Source: Sphaerisporangium sp. (GTDB lineage: Bacteria; Actinomycetota; Actinomycetes; Streptosporangiales; Streptosporangiaceae). From it: DNA of 64,000 nt. The DNA is taken from contig JAOPYI010000122.1 of the NCBI GenBank assembly GCA_025964675.1, forward strand, positions 1-64,000, in the 5' to 3' direction. Shown here in pieces: positions 52,265-62,049 of the stretch; position 1 is the first letter of the stretch, and every line of letters begins with the position of its first letter. The notes under the pieces were generated by a model that searched no databases, was not told where the DNA came from, and worked only from the letters and a program-made list of their open reading frames with translations. Both the position numbers and the translations under genes were made by a program.

Positions 52265-53881
52265 ATGGATTCGACAGTCGTGATCATGCTGGCGGTAGCC
52301 GTTGTCTTGCTGGCACTCATCGCGATTGTCTTTGTTGTGCTGATACGCCGCACCGGCAGTGACCGTTCCGCCAAGCGAGGCCCGACGCCGGAGCAGGTCG
52401 CCGACGTCCACACCGAGCTGGAGCACGCACGCCGCGAGGGTGTGGAGATCCGCATCAAGGCGGAGTCCGAGGCCGGCGAGGTGCTGCGCAGGGCAGAGGC
52501 CGCCACGGAAGGCGCGTTGCGGATGCGCAAGGAGGTCGAGGAGGAGACCCGGGGCCTCAAGCACGAGCTGAAGGAGCTCAGGGCCGACCTCGAGCGCAGG
52601 GAGAACCGCCTCGCCGAGCGGGAGGAGCGGCTCGACGAGGAGGCCCGCAGGCAGGCCGACCGGGGCAGGAAGCTCGCCGAGACCGAGACCGAGCTGGCCG
52701 ACCGGCGCACGGAGCTCGACCAGGTCGAGCAGAAGCGCCGCGAGGTCCTGGAGCGGGTCGCCGGGCTGACCGCCGACCAGGCGAAGTCCGAGCTGGTGAT
52801 GACCATCGAGAACCAGGCGAAGCGCGAGGCCGCGCTGATCGTCAGGGAGATCGAGGGCGAGGCCCGCAAGGAGGGTGAGAAGCGCGCCTGCAAGATCGTC
52901 ACCCTGGCCGTGCAGCGGGTGGCCACCGAGCAGACCGCCGAGTCCGTCGTCAGCGTGCTCCACCTGCCCGGCGACGAGATGAAGGGCCGCATCATCGGCC
53001 GTGAGGGTCGCAACATCAGGGCCTTCGAGTCGACCACCGGCGTCAACCTGATCATCGACGACACCCCCGAAGCCGTGCTGCTCTCGTGCTTCGACCCGGT
53101 ACGCCGCGAGACGGGCAGGCTGACCCTGGAGAAGCTCGTCCTGGACGGCCGCATCCACCCGCAGCGCATCGAAGAGGCCTACGAGCGCAGCAAGGAGGAG
53201 GTCAAGGACCTCTGCGTGCGGGCCGGCGAGGACGCCCTGGTCGAGCTGGGCATCACCGACATGCACCCCGAGCTGATCACCCTGCTCGGCCAGCTCCGCT
53301 ACCGCACGTCCTACGGGCAGAACGTTCTCAAGCACCTCATCGAGTCGGCGCACATCGCCGGCATCATGGCCTCCGAGCTGCGGCTCGACCCCATGCAGCT
53401 CAAGCGCTGCACGGTGCTCCACGACATCGGCAAGGCACTGACCCACGAGGTCGAGGGCAGTCACGCCCTCATCGGCGCCGAGATCGCCCGGCGGTACGGC
53501 GAGCACGAGGACGTCGTTCACGCCATCGAGGCCCACCACAACGAGGTCGAGGTCCGTACGGTCGAGGCGGTGCTGACCCAGGCCGCCGACGCGATCAGCG
53601 GCAGCCGCCCCGGCGCGCGCAGGGAGTCGCTGGAGGCGTACGTCAAGCGCCTTGAGCGGCTGGAGGAGATCGCCCAGTCGTACGACGGGGTGGAGAAGGT
53701 CTTCGCCATGCAGGCCGGCCGCGAGATCCGGGTCATGGTCAGGCCGGAGGCGATCGACGACATCCAGGCCCAGGTCATCGCCCGTGACGTCGCCAAGCAG
53801 ATCGAAGAGGAGCTGACCTACCCCGGCCAGATCCGCATCACCGTCGTCCGCGAGTCCCGCGCCACGGAGTTCGCCCGCTGA
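52265..53881 (+). CDS. rny: Ribonuclease Y
   Basis: Membrane-anchored endoribonuclease that starts mRNA decay, 538 aa. It has an N-terminal membrane helix (VVIMLAVAVVLLALIAIVFV), a long charged coiled coil (about 40-190), a KH domain (KGRIIGREGRNIRAFE) and an HD domain (VLHDIGKALTHE). The ATG 52265 has GAGGAGGGG upstream. It is convergent with recX. Actinomycetes often carry rny with RNase E/G; the partner is not in this window. Confidence 0.96.
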   Translation: MDSTVVIMLAVAVVLLALIAIVFVVLIRRTGSDRSAKRGPTPEQVADVHTELEHARREGVEIRIKAESEAGEVLRRAEAATEGALRMRKEVEEETRGLKHELKELRADLERRENRLAEREERLDEEARRQADRGRKLAETETELADRRTELDQVEQKRREVLERVAGLTADQAKSELVMTIENQAKREAALIVREIEGEARKEGEKRACKIVTLAVQRVATEQTAESVVSVLHLPGDEMKGRIIGREGRNIRAFESTTGVNLIIDDTPEAVLLSCFDPVRRETGRLTLEKLVLDGRIHPQRIEEAYERSKEEVKDLCVRAGEDALVELGITDMHPELITLLGQLRYRTSYGQNVLKHLIESAHIAGIMASELRLDPMQLKRCTVLHDIGKALTHEVEGSHALIGAEIARRYGEHEDVVHAIEAHHNEVEVRTVEAVLTQAADAISGSRPGARRESLEAYVKRLERLEEIAQSYDGVEKVFAMQAGREIRVMVRPEAIDDIQAQVIARDVAKQIEEELTYPGQIRITVVRESRATEFAR

Positions 53882-53910
53882 CCAAACGGCCGGCGGCTCT
53901 GTGGGACTGG

Positions 53911-54690
53911 TTATTCGAAGCCGTCGGGGAGGTGGTCGGTCGGCTCGCCCTCGGTCTCGAGGGCCTCTCGGACGACGCGGAAGGCCAGGCTGCCGGAATA
54001 TCCCTTGCGGGCGAGCATGCCCGCCAGCCGACGGACCCGGGCGGCCGGCTCGAGCCCACGGGTGCCCGGGAGCTTGCGGGCGACGAGCCGCCGGGCGGTC
54101 TCCAGCTCCTGGTCGGGATCGAGCTGGTCGATCGCGTCTCGCACGGTCTCCTCGTCGACGCCGCGCGTGCGCAGCTCGGCGGCGAGTGCCCGGCGGGCCA
54201 GACCGCGCCCGGCATGGCGAGAGCTGACCCATGCCTCGGCGAACGCCTCGTCGTCGATCAGCCCAACGTCGGAGAATCGCGCGAGCACGGATTCCGCCGC
54301 CTCGTCGGGGATGTTCCTCCGGCGAAGCGCCTCGGCGAGCTGGGCTCTTGTACGCGGCGCGATGGTCAGCAGCCGAAGGCATACAGCCCGGGCGACGGCC
54401 TCAGGATTCGCCGGAGGATCCTCAGCGGCCGGGGAGCCCTCAACGGGCCCGTCGAACCCACGCGATGCCCCGCCCCGCCCGCCACGACCACCCCGACCTC
54501 GGCGATCTCCTCGAGCTTCTTGACCGCCGCCATCTCCCCGAGCTTCCTGAGCTCCGCGAGACCCTAGCCCTTCACGCGACCGCTGACGTGGACCAGAGCT
54601 CCCCCGTTGATCCGCCCCTGGGCTCTCCTCGATCCAGGCTCCCCAGTCCCCTGGCCGTAGAGGGCCAGGGGTGTCGTCGCTTGCAGCCAT
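53911..54690 (-). CDS. recX: Regulatory protein RecX
   Basis: Inhibitor of RecA filaments, translated from the recA message. The 259-aa product has an unusually long N-terminal extension: about 75 residues rich in Arg and Gly (GDRRGRGGRGGRGGASRG) precede the RecX three-helix repeats (ALRRRNIPDEAAESVLARFS, ARRALAAELRTRGVDEETV, GMLARKGYSGSLAFRVVRE). It begins 16 bases after the recA stop on the same strand. Confidence 0.95.
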   Translation of the reverse strand: MAASDDTPGPLRPGDWGAWIEESPGADQRGSSGPRQRSREGLGSRGAQEARGDGGGQEARGDRRGRGGRGGRGGASRGFDGPVEGSPAAEDPPANPEAVARAVCLRLLTIAPRTRAQLAEALRRRNIPDEAAESVLARFSDVGLIDDEAFAEAWVSSRHAGRGLARRALAAELRTRGVDEETVRDAIDQLDPDQELETARRLVARKLPGTRGLEPAARVRRLAGMLARKGYSGSLAFRVVREALETEGEPTDHLPDGFE

Positions 54691-54706
54691 GTGAGATCAG
54701 CTCAGA

Positions 54707-55804
54707 TCAGACGTCACCCGGCTTGGGTGCCTTGCTGCCACGACCGGAGGGAGCGGGAGCGGGAGCGGCCGTGACCGGAGGGGCCGGAGGCTCGGCGGGG
54801 TTGTCCAGGCGAGGCCCGACCCCGAGCTTCTCCTTGATCTTCTTCTCGATCTCGTTGGCGATGTCGGGGTTGTTCTTCAGGAAGTTGCGGGAGTTCTCCT
54901 TGCCCTGCCCGAGCTGCTCGCCCTCGTAGGTGTACCAAGCGCCGGCCTTGCGGACGAAGCCGTGCTCGACACCCATGTCGATCAGGCCACCCTCACGGGA
55001 GATGCCAAAGCCATAGAGGATGTCGAAGTCGGCCACCCGGAACGGCGGGGCCATCTTGTTCTTCACGACCTTTACCCGGGTGCGGTTGCCGACCGCCTCG
55101 GTGCCGTCCTTGAGCGTCTCGATCCGACGCACGTCCAGACGCACCGACGCGTAGAACTTCAGCGCCTTGCCGCCGGTCGTGGTCTCGGGTGACCCGAACA
55201 TGACGCCGATCTTCTCGCGGAGCTGGTTGATGAAGATCGCCGTCGTGCCGGTGTTGCTGAGAGCGCCGGCCACCTTGCGGAGAGCCTGCGACATCAGGCG
55301 GGCCTGGAGACCCACGTGGCTGTCGCCCATCTCGCCTTCGATTTCGGCCTTGGGCACGAGGGCCGCGACCGAGTCGATGACCACCAGGTCGATCGCGCCG
55401 GAGCGGATCAGCATGTCGGCGATCTCCAGAGCCTGCTCACCGGTGTCGGGCTGGGAGACCAGCAGAGCGTCGGTGTCGACGCCGAGCTTTCCGGCGTACT
55501 CCGGGTCGAGGGCGTGCTCGGCGTCGATGAACGCGGCGATGCCGCCCCCACGCTGTGCGTTGGCGACGGCGTGAAGCGCCACCGTGGTCTTACCGCTGGA
55601 CTCGGGGCCGTAGATCTCGACGATGCGGCCACGGGGGAACCCGCCGATGCCGAGCGCGACGTCGAGCGCGATGGACCCGGTGGGAATGATCTCGATGGGG
55701 GCGCGCGTTTCATCGCCGAGGCGCATGACAGAGCCCTTGCCGAACTGCCGCTCGATTTGAGCGAGAGCAGTCTCAAGGGCCTTCTCGCGGTCGTTGGCTG
55801 CCAT
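54707..55804 (-). CDS. recA: Recombinase RecA
   Basis: ATP-dependent strand-exchange protein and SOS co-protease, 365 aa. P-loop GPESSGKTT (66-74), [18 protein letters not shown], the loop 2 region ([20 protein letters not shown]) and the C-terminal domain are intact, followed by a Pro/Ala-rich tail. No intein. The ATG has GGGGAG upstream. Two promoter systems are visible upstream: an SOS-box promoter and a PafBC-type promoter. Confidence 0.99.
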   Translation of the reverse strand: MAANDREKALETALAQIERQFGKGSVMRLGDETRAPIEIIPTGSIALDVALGIGGFPRGRIVEIYGPESSGKTTVALHAVANAQRGGGIAAFIDAEHALDPEYAGKLGVDTDALLVSQPDTGEQALEIADMLIRSGAIDLVVIDSVAALVPKAEIEGEMGDSHVGLQARLMSQALRKVAGALSNTGTTAIFINQLREKIGVMFGSPETTTGGKALKFYASVRLDVRRIETLKDGTEAVGNRTRVKVVKNKMAPPFRVADFDILYGFGISREGGLIDMGVEHGFVRKAGAWYTYEGEQLGQGKENSRNFLKNNPDIANEIEKKIKEKLGVGPRLDNPAEPPAPPVTAAPAPAPSGRGSKAPKPGDV

Positions 55805-55849
55805 GGGTGCTCCCCTGGAGGGTGTGTCGAAGTCGTTTCCGTCGCTTGC

Positions 55850-55872
55850 AAGCTACGGGGTGCCACCGACAT
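55850..55872 (-). promoter_or_regulatory. PafBC-type (RecA-NDp) promoter of recA
   Basis: On the reverse strand, ATGTCGGTG (55864-55872), eight bases, then TAGCTT (55850-55855). The published LexA-independent damage promoter is TTGTCRGTG-N8-TAnnnT; one base differs. Transcription would start about 39 bases before the recA ATG. Confidence 0.7.
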
Positions 55873-55906
55873 TTTCCCGGAGCGGACCCAGGGCGTCGGC
55901 CACTTC

Positions 55907-55928
55907 AATATAGCCGAACGGTTGTTCG
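55907..55928 (-). promoter_or_regulatory. SOS box and -10 element of recA
   Basis: CGAACGGTTGTTCG (55915-55928) is a perfect palindromic LexA box (GAAC-N4-GTTC). On the reverse strand TATATT (55907-55912) follows two bases later as a -10, so LexA would block this promoter. It lies about 110 bp upstream of the recA ATG. Confidence 0.85.
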
Positions 55929-56228
55929 ATCACAGCTCAACTCCACCGAACTTCCGAATACTTCGACTTCTCGGAGCACTGGCATATCTGGATCATGATC
56001 AGGGTGCCCGGCCTGGTAATGATCGACTTCAGATCCGTCTCTCGACGATGATCTCTTCGGCCGTGCGGACATCCTCCGTCGCCTGTGCGACGACCGCCGT
56101 GCGGCCATCAGCAGAGCCGAGTCGACGCCGGCGAACCGTGGTGGGCAGCCGAAGCGGTGGAACCGCTCCGGACACCGGCTGGAAAGCCGGGCAGGCGTAC
56201 CGGCGAGGACCGACGCGGGCCTGGGCGG
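55929..56228. other. 300-bp stretch without a recognised gene
   Basis: Between the recA control region and the DUF3046 gene I see no supported gene. A 10-bp palindrome GATCATGATC lies near 55993-56002. Open frames in this stretch are short or antisense to one another. Confidence 0.5.
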
Positions 56229-56423
56229 TCAGCGCAGACGCGAGTCGACGTCCGTCACCCCGCACACGGCGCGCCAGACATCCTTGGCCGCCACCCCGTC
56301 GGCGAGGGCCTGGGTAACGGTGCGGCCACCCAGCTCGGCCAGCACGTAGTCACGCGCCCAGGACTCGGCGTACCTCTCACCGAAATGGCGGTTCATCCGG
56401 TTCCAGAAGTCCGTCAAGCGCAT
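56229..56423 (-). CDS. DUF3046 family protein
   Basis: A 64-aa helical protein starting MRLTDFWNRMNRHFGERYAE, found next to recA in actinobacteria. TVTQALADGVAAKDVWRAVC is the conserved C-terminal part. The ATG at 56423 follows a G-run; the longer open frame to 56516 has no family support. The function is unknown, but the constant position by recA-recX suggests a link with recombination or simple synteny. Confidence 0.85.
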   Translation of the reverse strand: MRLTDFWNRMNRHFGERYAESWARDYVLAELGGRTVTQALADGVAAKDVWRAVCGVTDVDSRLR

Positions 56424-56636
56424 CCCCCCAGTATGGTCCCGGAGCCCATGTGGCCAGACCTGAGCCACTCTTCCCGCCCTTTGGATCAAGACCCAGCGGC
56501 TCCCGGATGGCGTCACTCGAAGATCGCGGGCAGGGAGGACAGAACTCGGAAGGCGGGTCCTGGTGATCGCAGTAAAGAGGTCTGGAAGGCACGGTCGTCT
56601 AAGGAGCGCGTGGCAGAAGGGGCTTGGTAGGCGGGG

Positions 56637-57125
56637 TCACATGACTCGAGTGCCGTACATCTCGCCGAGGGGATCGGCGAGCAGCTCCAAGCGCGCTCCG
56701 TCGGGGTCGCGGAAGTAGATCGAGGCGTCGCTCTCGAGCTGGTAGGGCACCCCGGCGTCGTCCAGCCTGCCACGGAGCCTGTCCCACTTCCCGCGCTCGA
56801 CGGAGATCGCGAGGTGGTGCAGCCCGCCGAGGACTTCCTGGTACGGGCCGAGGTCCAGGCCCGGAAGATCGAAGAACGCCAGCAGGTTGCCGTTGCCGAT
56901 GTCGAAGAAGAAGTGGTTGGACCCCTTGTAGTCGCGGTTCTCGAAGATCTCGGTCAGCGGGAACTCAAGGATGTCCTGGTAGAACTCGATGGTCCGCTCG
57001 ACGTCCGAACAGATCAGTGCGAAGTGGTGGAGTCCGCGCGCGCTGCTCTCGGGGCGCTGCGCGTGGAGGTGCTGTTCGCGGATCCGGTCCCGGGTCGCCT
57101 CGATGGCCGCGTAATCGATGTCCAT
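56637..57125 (-). CDS. VOC-family (glyoxalase-fold) protein
   Basis: A 162-aa VOC protein: GLHHFALICSDVERTIEFYQ, LGGLHHLAISVERGKWDRL and YFRDPDGARLELLA give the two half-sites, with metal ligands likely at the HH pairs and the final Glu. The family includes dioxygenases and resistance proteins; the substrate is unknown. ATG 57125 is used (TTG 57143 is an alternative). Divergent from lhr. Confidence 0.87.
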   Translation of the reverse strand: MDIDYAAIEATRDRIREQHLHAQRPESSARGLHHFALICSDVERTIEFYQDILEFPLTEIFENRDYKGSNHFFFDIGNGNLLAFFDLPGLDLGPYQEVLGGLHHLAISVERGKWDRLRGRLDDAGVPYQLESDASIYFRDPDGARLELLADPLGEMYGTRVM

Positions 57126-57241
57126 ATTCCAGGTGACGTTCAAGGCGTGCCCGATGTCAAGGCTTGGGCGGCCCGTCCTTTGTGGCGCGGTCCGAGGTTT
57201 TCACCCCTTCGAGCACGTCAGAGGGTGGGCGGTGGCGCGTT

Positions 57242-57264
57242 TTGTCGGTGGCGGGTTGCATGAT
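57242..57264 (+). promoter_or_regulatory. PafBC-type promoter of lhr
   Basis: TTGTCGGTG (57242-57250) matches the damage-promoter upstream element exactly. Eight bases later CATGAT (57259-57264) stands for TAnnnT with one mismatch. The lhr GTG follows after six bases, where the transcript would begin. Confidence 0.7.
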
Positions 57265-57270
57265 GAAGCC

Positions 57271-60200
57271 GTGACCGCATCGGTTTTCGACCATTTCACT
57301 CCCGTGGCCAGGCAATGGTTCGCCGACGCCTTCGCCGCGCCCACCTCGGCGCAGGAGGGGGCGTGGCGGTCCATCGCGCGCGGTGACAACACGCTCGTGG
57401 TCGCGCCGACCGGGTCGGGCAAGACCCTCGCCGCCTTCCTGTGGTCCCTCGACCGCCTCGCCGCCGAGCGCATGACCGCCAGACCTCCAGAGCGGAGCTC
57501 CCAGGGCCCAGGCACTCCAGAGACGAGGTTGTCGGCGGGGGCCCCGAGTGGCAGGTCGCCGAAGGCCCGGGCGGGGGAAGATGGGCAGCCGCGGCAGTGT
57601 CGTGTCGTCTATGTCTCGCCGCTAAAGGCGCTGGCGGTCGACGTGGAGCGCAACCTCCGAGCGCCGCTCGCCGGCCTCAAGCAGACCGCCCGCCGGATGG
57701 GCATGCCCGTTCCGGAGATCTCGGTCGCCATCCGGTCGGGCGACACCGCCACTGAGGACCGCCGCCGCTTCGCCGCCCACCCGTCTGACATCCTGATCAC
57801 CACTCCCGAGTCGCTCTACCTGTTGCTCACGAGCAAGGCGCGTGATGCCCTGCGCGGGGTGGAGACGGTGATCGTCGACGAGGTGCACGCGGTCGCCGCA
57901 ACCAAGCGGGGCGTGCATCTGGCGCTGACGCTGGAGCGGCTCGACGCATTGCTCGCCCGGCCGGCACAGCGGATCGGCCTTTCCGCCACGGTCCGCCCCG
58001 TGAGCGAGGTGGCGACGTTCCTGGGCGGCGCCCGTCCGACGACGGTCGTGCAGCCCCCTTCGGAGAAGGTCATCGAGGTACAGGTGATCGTCCCCGTCGA
58101 AGACATGACCGATCTCGACGGGGCGCCCCGTCAGCCGGCCCTGTCCGACGACGGCGAGGCCGCCTGGTCGATGGAGCCCCCGGCGCGGCGGTCCATCTGG
58201 CCGCATGTCGAGGAGCATCTGCTCGGGCTGATCAGGAGCCACCGCTCGACGATCGTCTTCGCCAACTCCCGGCGCCTCGCCGAGCGGCTGTGCGCCCGGC
58301 TCAACGAGCTGGCCTTCGAGCAGATGGCGGCCGAGCCCGCCGGCCCGGCGGCCTCTCCCGGCAACGGGGCCTCTCGTGGCGACTTGGTCTCTCCTGGTGA
58401 TGCGGCCTCGTCCGCTGATGGCCCCTCGTCCGGGGAGTGCTCACCGGTCGTGCTGCCCCTGCCAGCGGTGGTGATGGCGCAGGCCGGTTCAGGTAGGGGT
58501 GTCGTTCCCGAGATCGTGCGCGCCCACCACGGGTCGGTCTCCAAGGAGGAGCGGGCGCAGATCGAGGAGGCCCTCAAGTCAGGGCGCCTGCCCGCCGTGG
58601 TCGCCACCTCCAGCCTCGAGCTGGGCATCGACATGGGGTCGGTCGATCTGGTGGCCTGCGTGGAGGCACCCCCCAGCGTCGCCAGCGGCCTCCAGCGCAT
58701 CGGCAGGGCCGGTCACCAGGTCGGCGCGGTCTCCAGAGGCGTGATCTTCCCCAAATACCGCGGCGACCTGATCCAGACGGCTGTCGTGTCCGAGCGCATG
58801 AAGTCCGGTGAGATCGAGGAGATGCGCTACCCGCGTAACCCTCTCGACGTGCTCGCCCAGCAGATCGTGGCGATGTGCGCGCTCGACGAGTGGACCGTCG
58901 ACGAGCTGGAGACGCTGATCAGGCGGGCCGCTCCGTACGCCACCCTGCCCCGCAGCGCCCTTGAGGCCACGCTTGACATGCTGGCCGGGCGATACCCCAG
59001 CGAGGAGTTCGCCGAGCTCCGGCCGCGCATCGTGTGGGATCGCGTGACGGGCCGCATCACGGGCCGTCCCGGGGCACAGCGGCTGGCGGTGACCAACGCC
59101 GGCACCATCCCCGACCGCGGCATGTTCGGCGTCTTCCTGGTCGGAGGCGACACCGGGCGCGGCAGCAGGAGGGTCGGCGAGCTCGACGAGGAGATGGTCT
59201 ACGAGTCCCGGGTGGGAGACGTCTTCGTCCTGGGCGCCACCTCCTGGCGCATCGAGGACATCAGCGCCGACCGGGTGCTGGTCTCCCCCGCCCCGGGCCA
59301 GCCGGGCAAGCTGCCGTTCTGGCACGGCGACGCCCCCGGCCGCCCCGCCGAGCTGGGCCGTGCGATCGGCGCGTTCCTGCGCGAGCTGTCCACGGGGAAG
59401 ACCGAGCGCCTGCCCGCGGCAGGGCTCGACGCGTTCGCCGTCGCCAACCTCCTCGCCTACCTCGCCGAGCAGCGGGAGGCCACCGGTTACGTCCCCGATG
59501 ACCGCACCCTGCTGGTCGAGCGCTTCCACGACGAGCTCGGCGACTGGCGGGTCGTGGTCCACACGCCGTACGGCGCCCGGGTCCACGCGCCGTGGGCGCT
59601 CGCCATCGGGCGGCGGCTACGCGAGCGGTACGGCGTCGACGTGCAGACCATGCACTCCGACGACGGCATCGTGCTTCGCATCCCCGACACGCTCGAAGGG
59701 GCGCCCACCGACGTGGCGGTCTTCGACGCCGACGAGATCGAGCAGATCGTCACCGAGGAGCTCGGCGGGTCGGCGCTGTTCGCGTCACGGTTCCGCGAGT
59801 GCGCCGGCCGCGCTCTCCTGCTGCCCCGGCGCAACCCGGGAAGGCGATCTCCCCTGTGGCAGCAGCGGCAGCGGGCGGCCAACCTGCTCAAGGTGGCGAG
59901 CAAGTACGGCTCGTTCCCGGTCGTCCTGGAGACCATGCGCGAGTGCCTCCAGGACGTGTTCGACGTGCCGGGGCTGGTACGGCTGATGCGCGACATCGCC
60001 GCCCGGCGCATCCGCGTGGTCGAGGTCGAGACCAACCAGGCCTCGCCCTTCGCGGCGTCGCTGCTCTTCGCCTATGTCGGTGCCTTCATGTACGAAGGGG
60101 ACGCGCCGCTGGCGGAGCGGCGGGCCCAGGCGCTCGCCCTCGACACCCATCTGCTGGCCGAGCTGCTGGGCGAGGCCGACCTGCGCGAGCTGCTCGACCC

Positions 60201-62013
60201 CGATGTGGTGGCCGACACCGAGCGCGAGCTGGCCCGGCTCGACCGCCCCCTGCGCGATGCCGAGGATCTCGCCGACCTGCTGAGGACCCACGGCCCGTTG
60301 CAGGCCGAGGACGTCACCGTTCGCGAGGGGGATCCCGCGTGGCTGGCCGATCTGGAGGCGGCCCGGCGAGCCATCCGCGTCCGGGTCGCCGGGGTCGAGC
60401 AGTGGGCGGCGATCGAGGACTCCGCCAGGCTGCGCGACGCGCTCGGCGCCCCTCTGCCGATGGGCGTGCCGCACGCCTTCCTGGAGCCGGTGGCCGATCC
60501 GCTCGGCGATCTCCTCGCCCGGCACGCCCGCACGCGCGGCCCGTTCCCGGCCACCACGGCCGCGGCGCGGTTCGGCCTCGGCGTCGCCGTCGTGGTCGAC
60601 GGGCTACGGCGGCTGGCGTCCTCGGGCAGGGTGGTGGCCGGCGAGTTCCGGCCCGGCGGATGGGGTGAGGAGTGGTGTGACGCGGGGGTGCTCCGCCTGC
60701 TGCGGCGCAGATCGCTCGCCCGGCTCCGCAAGGAGGTCGAGCCGGTCCCGCCCGAGGTGCTGGGCGCGTTCTCCCCGGCCTGGCACGGCATCACCGAGGG
60801 CCGGTCGGCCCGGGGGATGGACGCCCTGGTCCACGCGATCGAGCAGTTGCAGGGTGCGGCCGTGCCGGCGTCCGCGCTGGAGACGCTGGTCCTGCCGAGC
60901 AGGGTTCCGGGGTACGAGCCCGCCCTGCTCGACGAGCTGACCGCCTCCGGCGAGGTCGTCTGGGCCGGTCAGGGCTCACTGCCCGGCGGTGACGGCTGGG
61001 TGGCCCTGTTCTTCGCCGACACCGCTCCGCTCCTGCTGCCCCCGCCTGCCGAGATCACGATGACCCCGCTGCACGAGAAGGTGCTGGAAGCGCTGAGCGG
61101 CGGCGGCGCGCTGTTCTTCCGCGACCTCGAGAGCCGGGTGGGGTCGCTCGACGACACGGCGCTCGCCGGCGTCCTGTGGGATCTGGTGTGGGCGGGCCGG
61201 GTGTCCGGCGACACGCTCGCGCCGCTGCGAGCCACCCTCGGTTCCGGACGGCCCGCGCATCGTTCGGCTGCCGCCCGCAGGCGCAGGGCCGTGCTTCCGA
61301 CCCGGGCCGGACCACCGACCGTCAGCGGGCGCTGGTGGCTGCTGCCCGAGCCGTCCGATGACGCGACCCAGCGGGGGCATGCCCAGGCCGAGGTGCTCCT
61401 TGAGCGGCACGGCGTGGTGACCAAGGGGGCGGTGGCGGCGGAGCGACTCACCGGGGGATTCGCCAGCGTCTATCCGGTGCTGCGAGCGTTCGAGGAGACG
61501 GGCCGGTGCCGTCGCGGCTACTTCGTCGAGGGGCTCGGCGGCGCCCAGTTCGCCGTGCCCGGAGCCGTCGACCGCATGCGCGCCATCGCGGCGACTCTGT
61601 TCTCCGACTTCGGCGGCGCCCGCCCGCAGGATGCCGGCGCTAGCGAGCGGCGCGCGGTGGTCCTGGCGTCCACCGACCCCGCCAACCCGTACGGCGCCGC
61701 CCTGCCGTGGCCGGTCCACCCGGGCGAGGTCACGCACAAGCCCGGCCGCAAGGCGGGCGCGCTGGTGGTGCTGGTCGACGGGCGTCTGGTGCTCTATGTC
61801 GAGCGCGGTGGGAAGACGCTGCTGTCCTTCGCCGACGACGACCGGTTGCAGCTCGCCGTGGACGCGCTGGCACTGGCCGTACGCGACGGGGCCCTCGGGA
61901 AGCTGACCGTGGAGAAGGCCGACGGCACGGCCATCGTCGACTCGCCCCTGGCCGCCGCCCTGGAGGCCGCGGGCTTCCACCCCACACCCCGCGGCCTGCG
62001 CCTACGCGCCTGA
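57271..62013 (+). CDS. lhr: Lhr-family ATP-dependent helicase
   Basis: Large superfamily 2 DNA helicase used in DNA repair, 1580 aa. The GTG at 57271 (VTASVFDHFTPVARQWFADA) matches the family N-terminus, and an upstream open frame to 57118 is ignored. Walker A APTGSGKT (45-52), DEVH (203-206), SAT (238-240), and the later motif QRIGRAGH are present, followed by the winged-helix and beta-barrel Lhr core and a long C-terminal domain. Two Pro/Gly/Ser-rich insertions (about 70-108 and 352-409) lengthen the helicase part. A DNA-damage promoter motif precedes it, probably giving a leaderless message. The usual nei neighbour is absent. Confidence 0.95.
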   Translation: MTASVFDHFTPVARQWFADAFAAPTSAQEGAWRSIARGDNTLVVAPTGSGKTLAAFLWSLDRLAAERMTARPPERSSQGPGTPETRLSAGAPSGRSPKARAGEDGQPRQCRVVYVSPLKALAVDVERNLRAPLAGLKQTARRMGMPVPEISVAIRSGDTATEDRRRFAAHPSDILITTPESLYLLLTSKARDALRGVETVIVDEVHAVAATKRGVHLALTLERLDALLARPAQRIGLSATVRPVSEVATFLGGARPTTVVQPPSEKVIEVQVIVPVEDMTDLDGAPRQPALSDDGEAAWSMEPPARRSIWPHVEEHLLGLIRSHRSTIVFANSRRLAERLCARLNELAFEQMAAEPAGPAASPGNGASRGDLVSPGDAASSADGPSSGECSPVVLPLPAVVMAQAGSGRGVVPEIVRAHHGSVSKEERAQIEEALKSGRLPAVVATSSLELGIDMGSVDLVACVEAPPSVASGLQRIGRAGHQVGAVSRGVIFPKYRGDLIQTAVVSERMKSGEIEEMRYPRNPLDVLAQQIVAMCALDEWTVDELETLIRRAAPYATLPRSALEATLDMLAGRYPSEEFAELRPRIVWDRVTGRITGRPGAQRLAVTNAGTIPDRGMFGVFLVGGDTGRGSRRVGELDEEMVYESRVGDVFVLGATSWRIEDISADRVLVSPAPGQPGKLPFWHGDAPGRPAELGRAIGAFLRELSTGKTERLPAAGLDAFAVANLLAYLAEQREATGYVPDDRTLLVERFHDELGDWRVVVHTPYGARVHAPWALAIGRRLRERYGVDVQTMHSDDGIVLRIPDTLEGAPTDVAVFDADEIEQIVTEELGGSALFASRFRECAGRALLLPRRNPGRRSPLWQQRQRAANLLKVASKYGSFPVVLETMRECLQDVFDVPGLVRLMRDIAARRIRVVEVETNQASPFAASLLFAYVGAFMYEGDAPLAERRAQALALDTHLLAELLGEADLRELLDPDVVADTERELARLDRPLRDAEDLADLLRTHGPLQAEDVTVREGDPAWLADLEAARRAIRVRVAGVEQWAAIEDSARLRDALGAPLPMGVPHAFLEPVADPLGDLLARHARTRGPFPATTAAARFGLGVAVVVDGLRRLASSGRVVAGEFRPGGWGEEWCDAGVLRLLRRRSLARLRKEVEPVPPEVLGAFSPAWHGITEGRSARGMDALVHAIEQLQGAAVPASALETLVLPSRVPGYEPALLDELTASGEVVWAGQGSLPGGDGWVALFFADTAPLLLPPPAEITMTPLHEKVLEALSGGGALFFRDLESRVGSLDDTALAGVLWDLVWAGRVSGDTLAPLRATLGSGRPAHRSAAARRRRAVLPTRAGPPTVSGRWWLLPEPSDDATQRGHAQAEVLLERHGVVTKGAVAAERLTGGFASVYPVLRAFEETGRCRRGYFVEGLGGAQFAVPGAVDRMRAIAATLFSDFGGARPQDAGASERRAVVLASTDPANPYGAALPWPVHPGEVTHKPGRKAGALVVLVDGRLVLYVERGGKTLLSFADDDRLQLAVDALALAVRDGALGKLTVEKADGTAIVDSPLAAALEAAGFHPTPRGLRLRA

Positions 62014-62049
62014 GGCCCTCCCGGAGGCCACGAACGGTCATCCCCTCCG

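Noticed and set aside
57118-57270. Upstream start of lhr at 57118
   Set aside because: The extra 51 residues are not helicase-like and would cover the promoter motif; GTG 57271 fits the family start.
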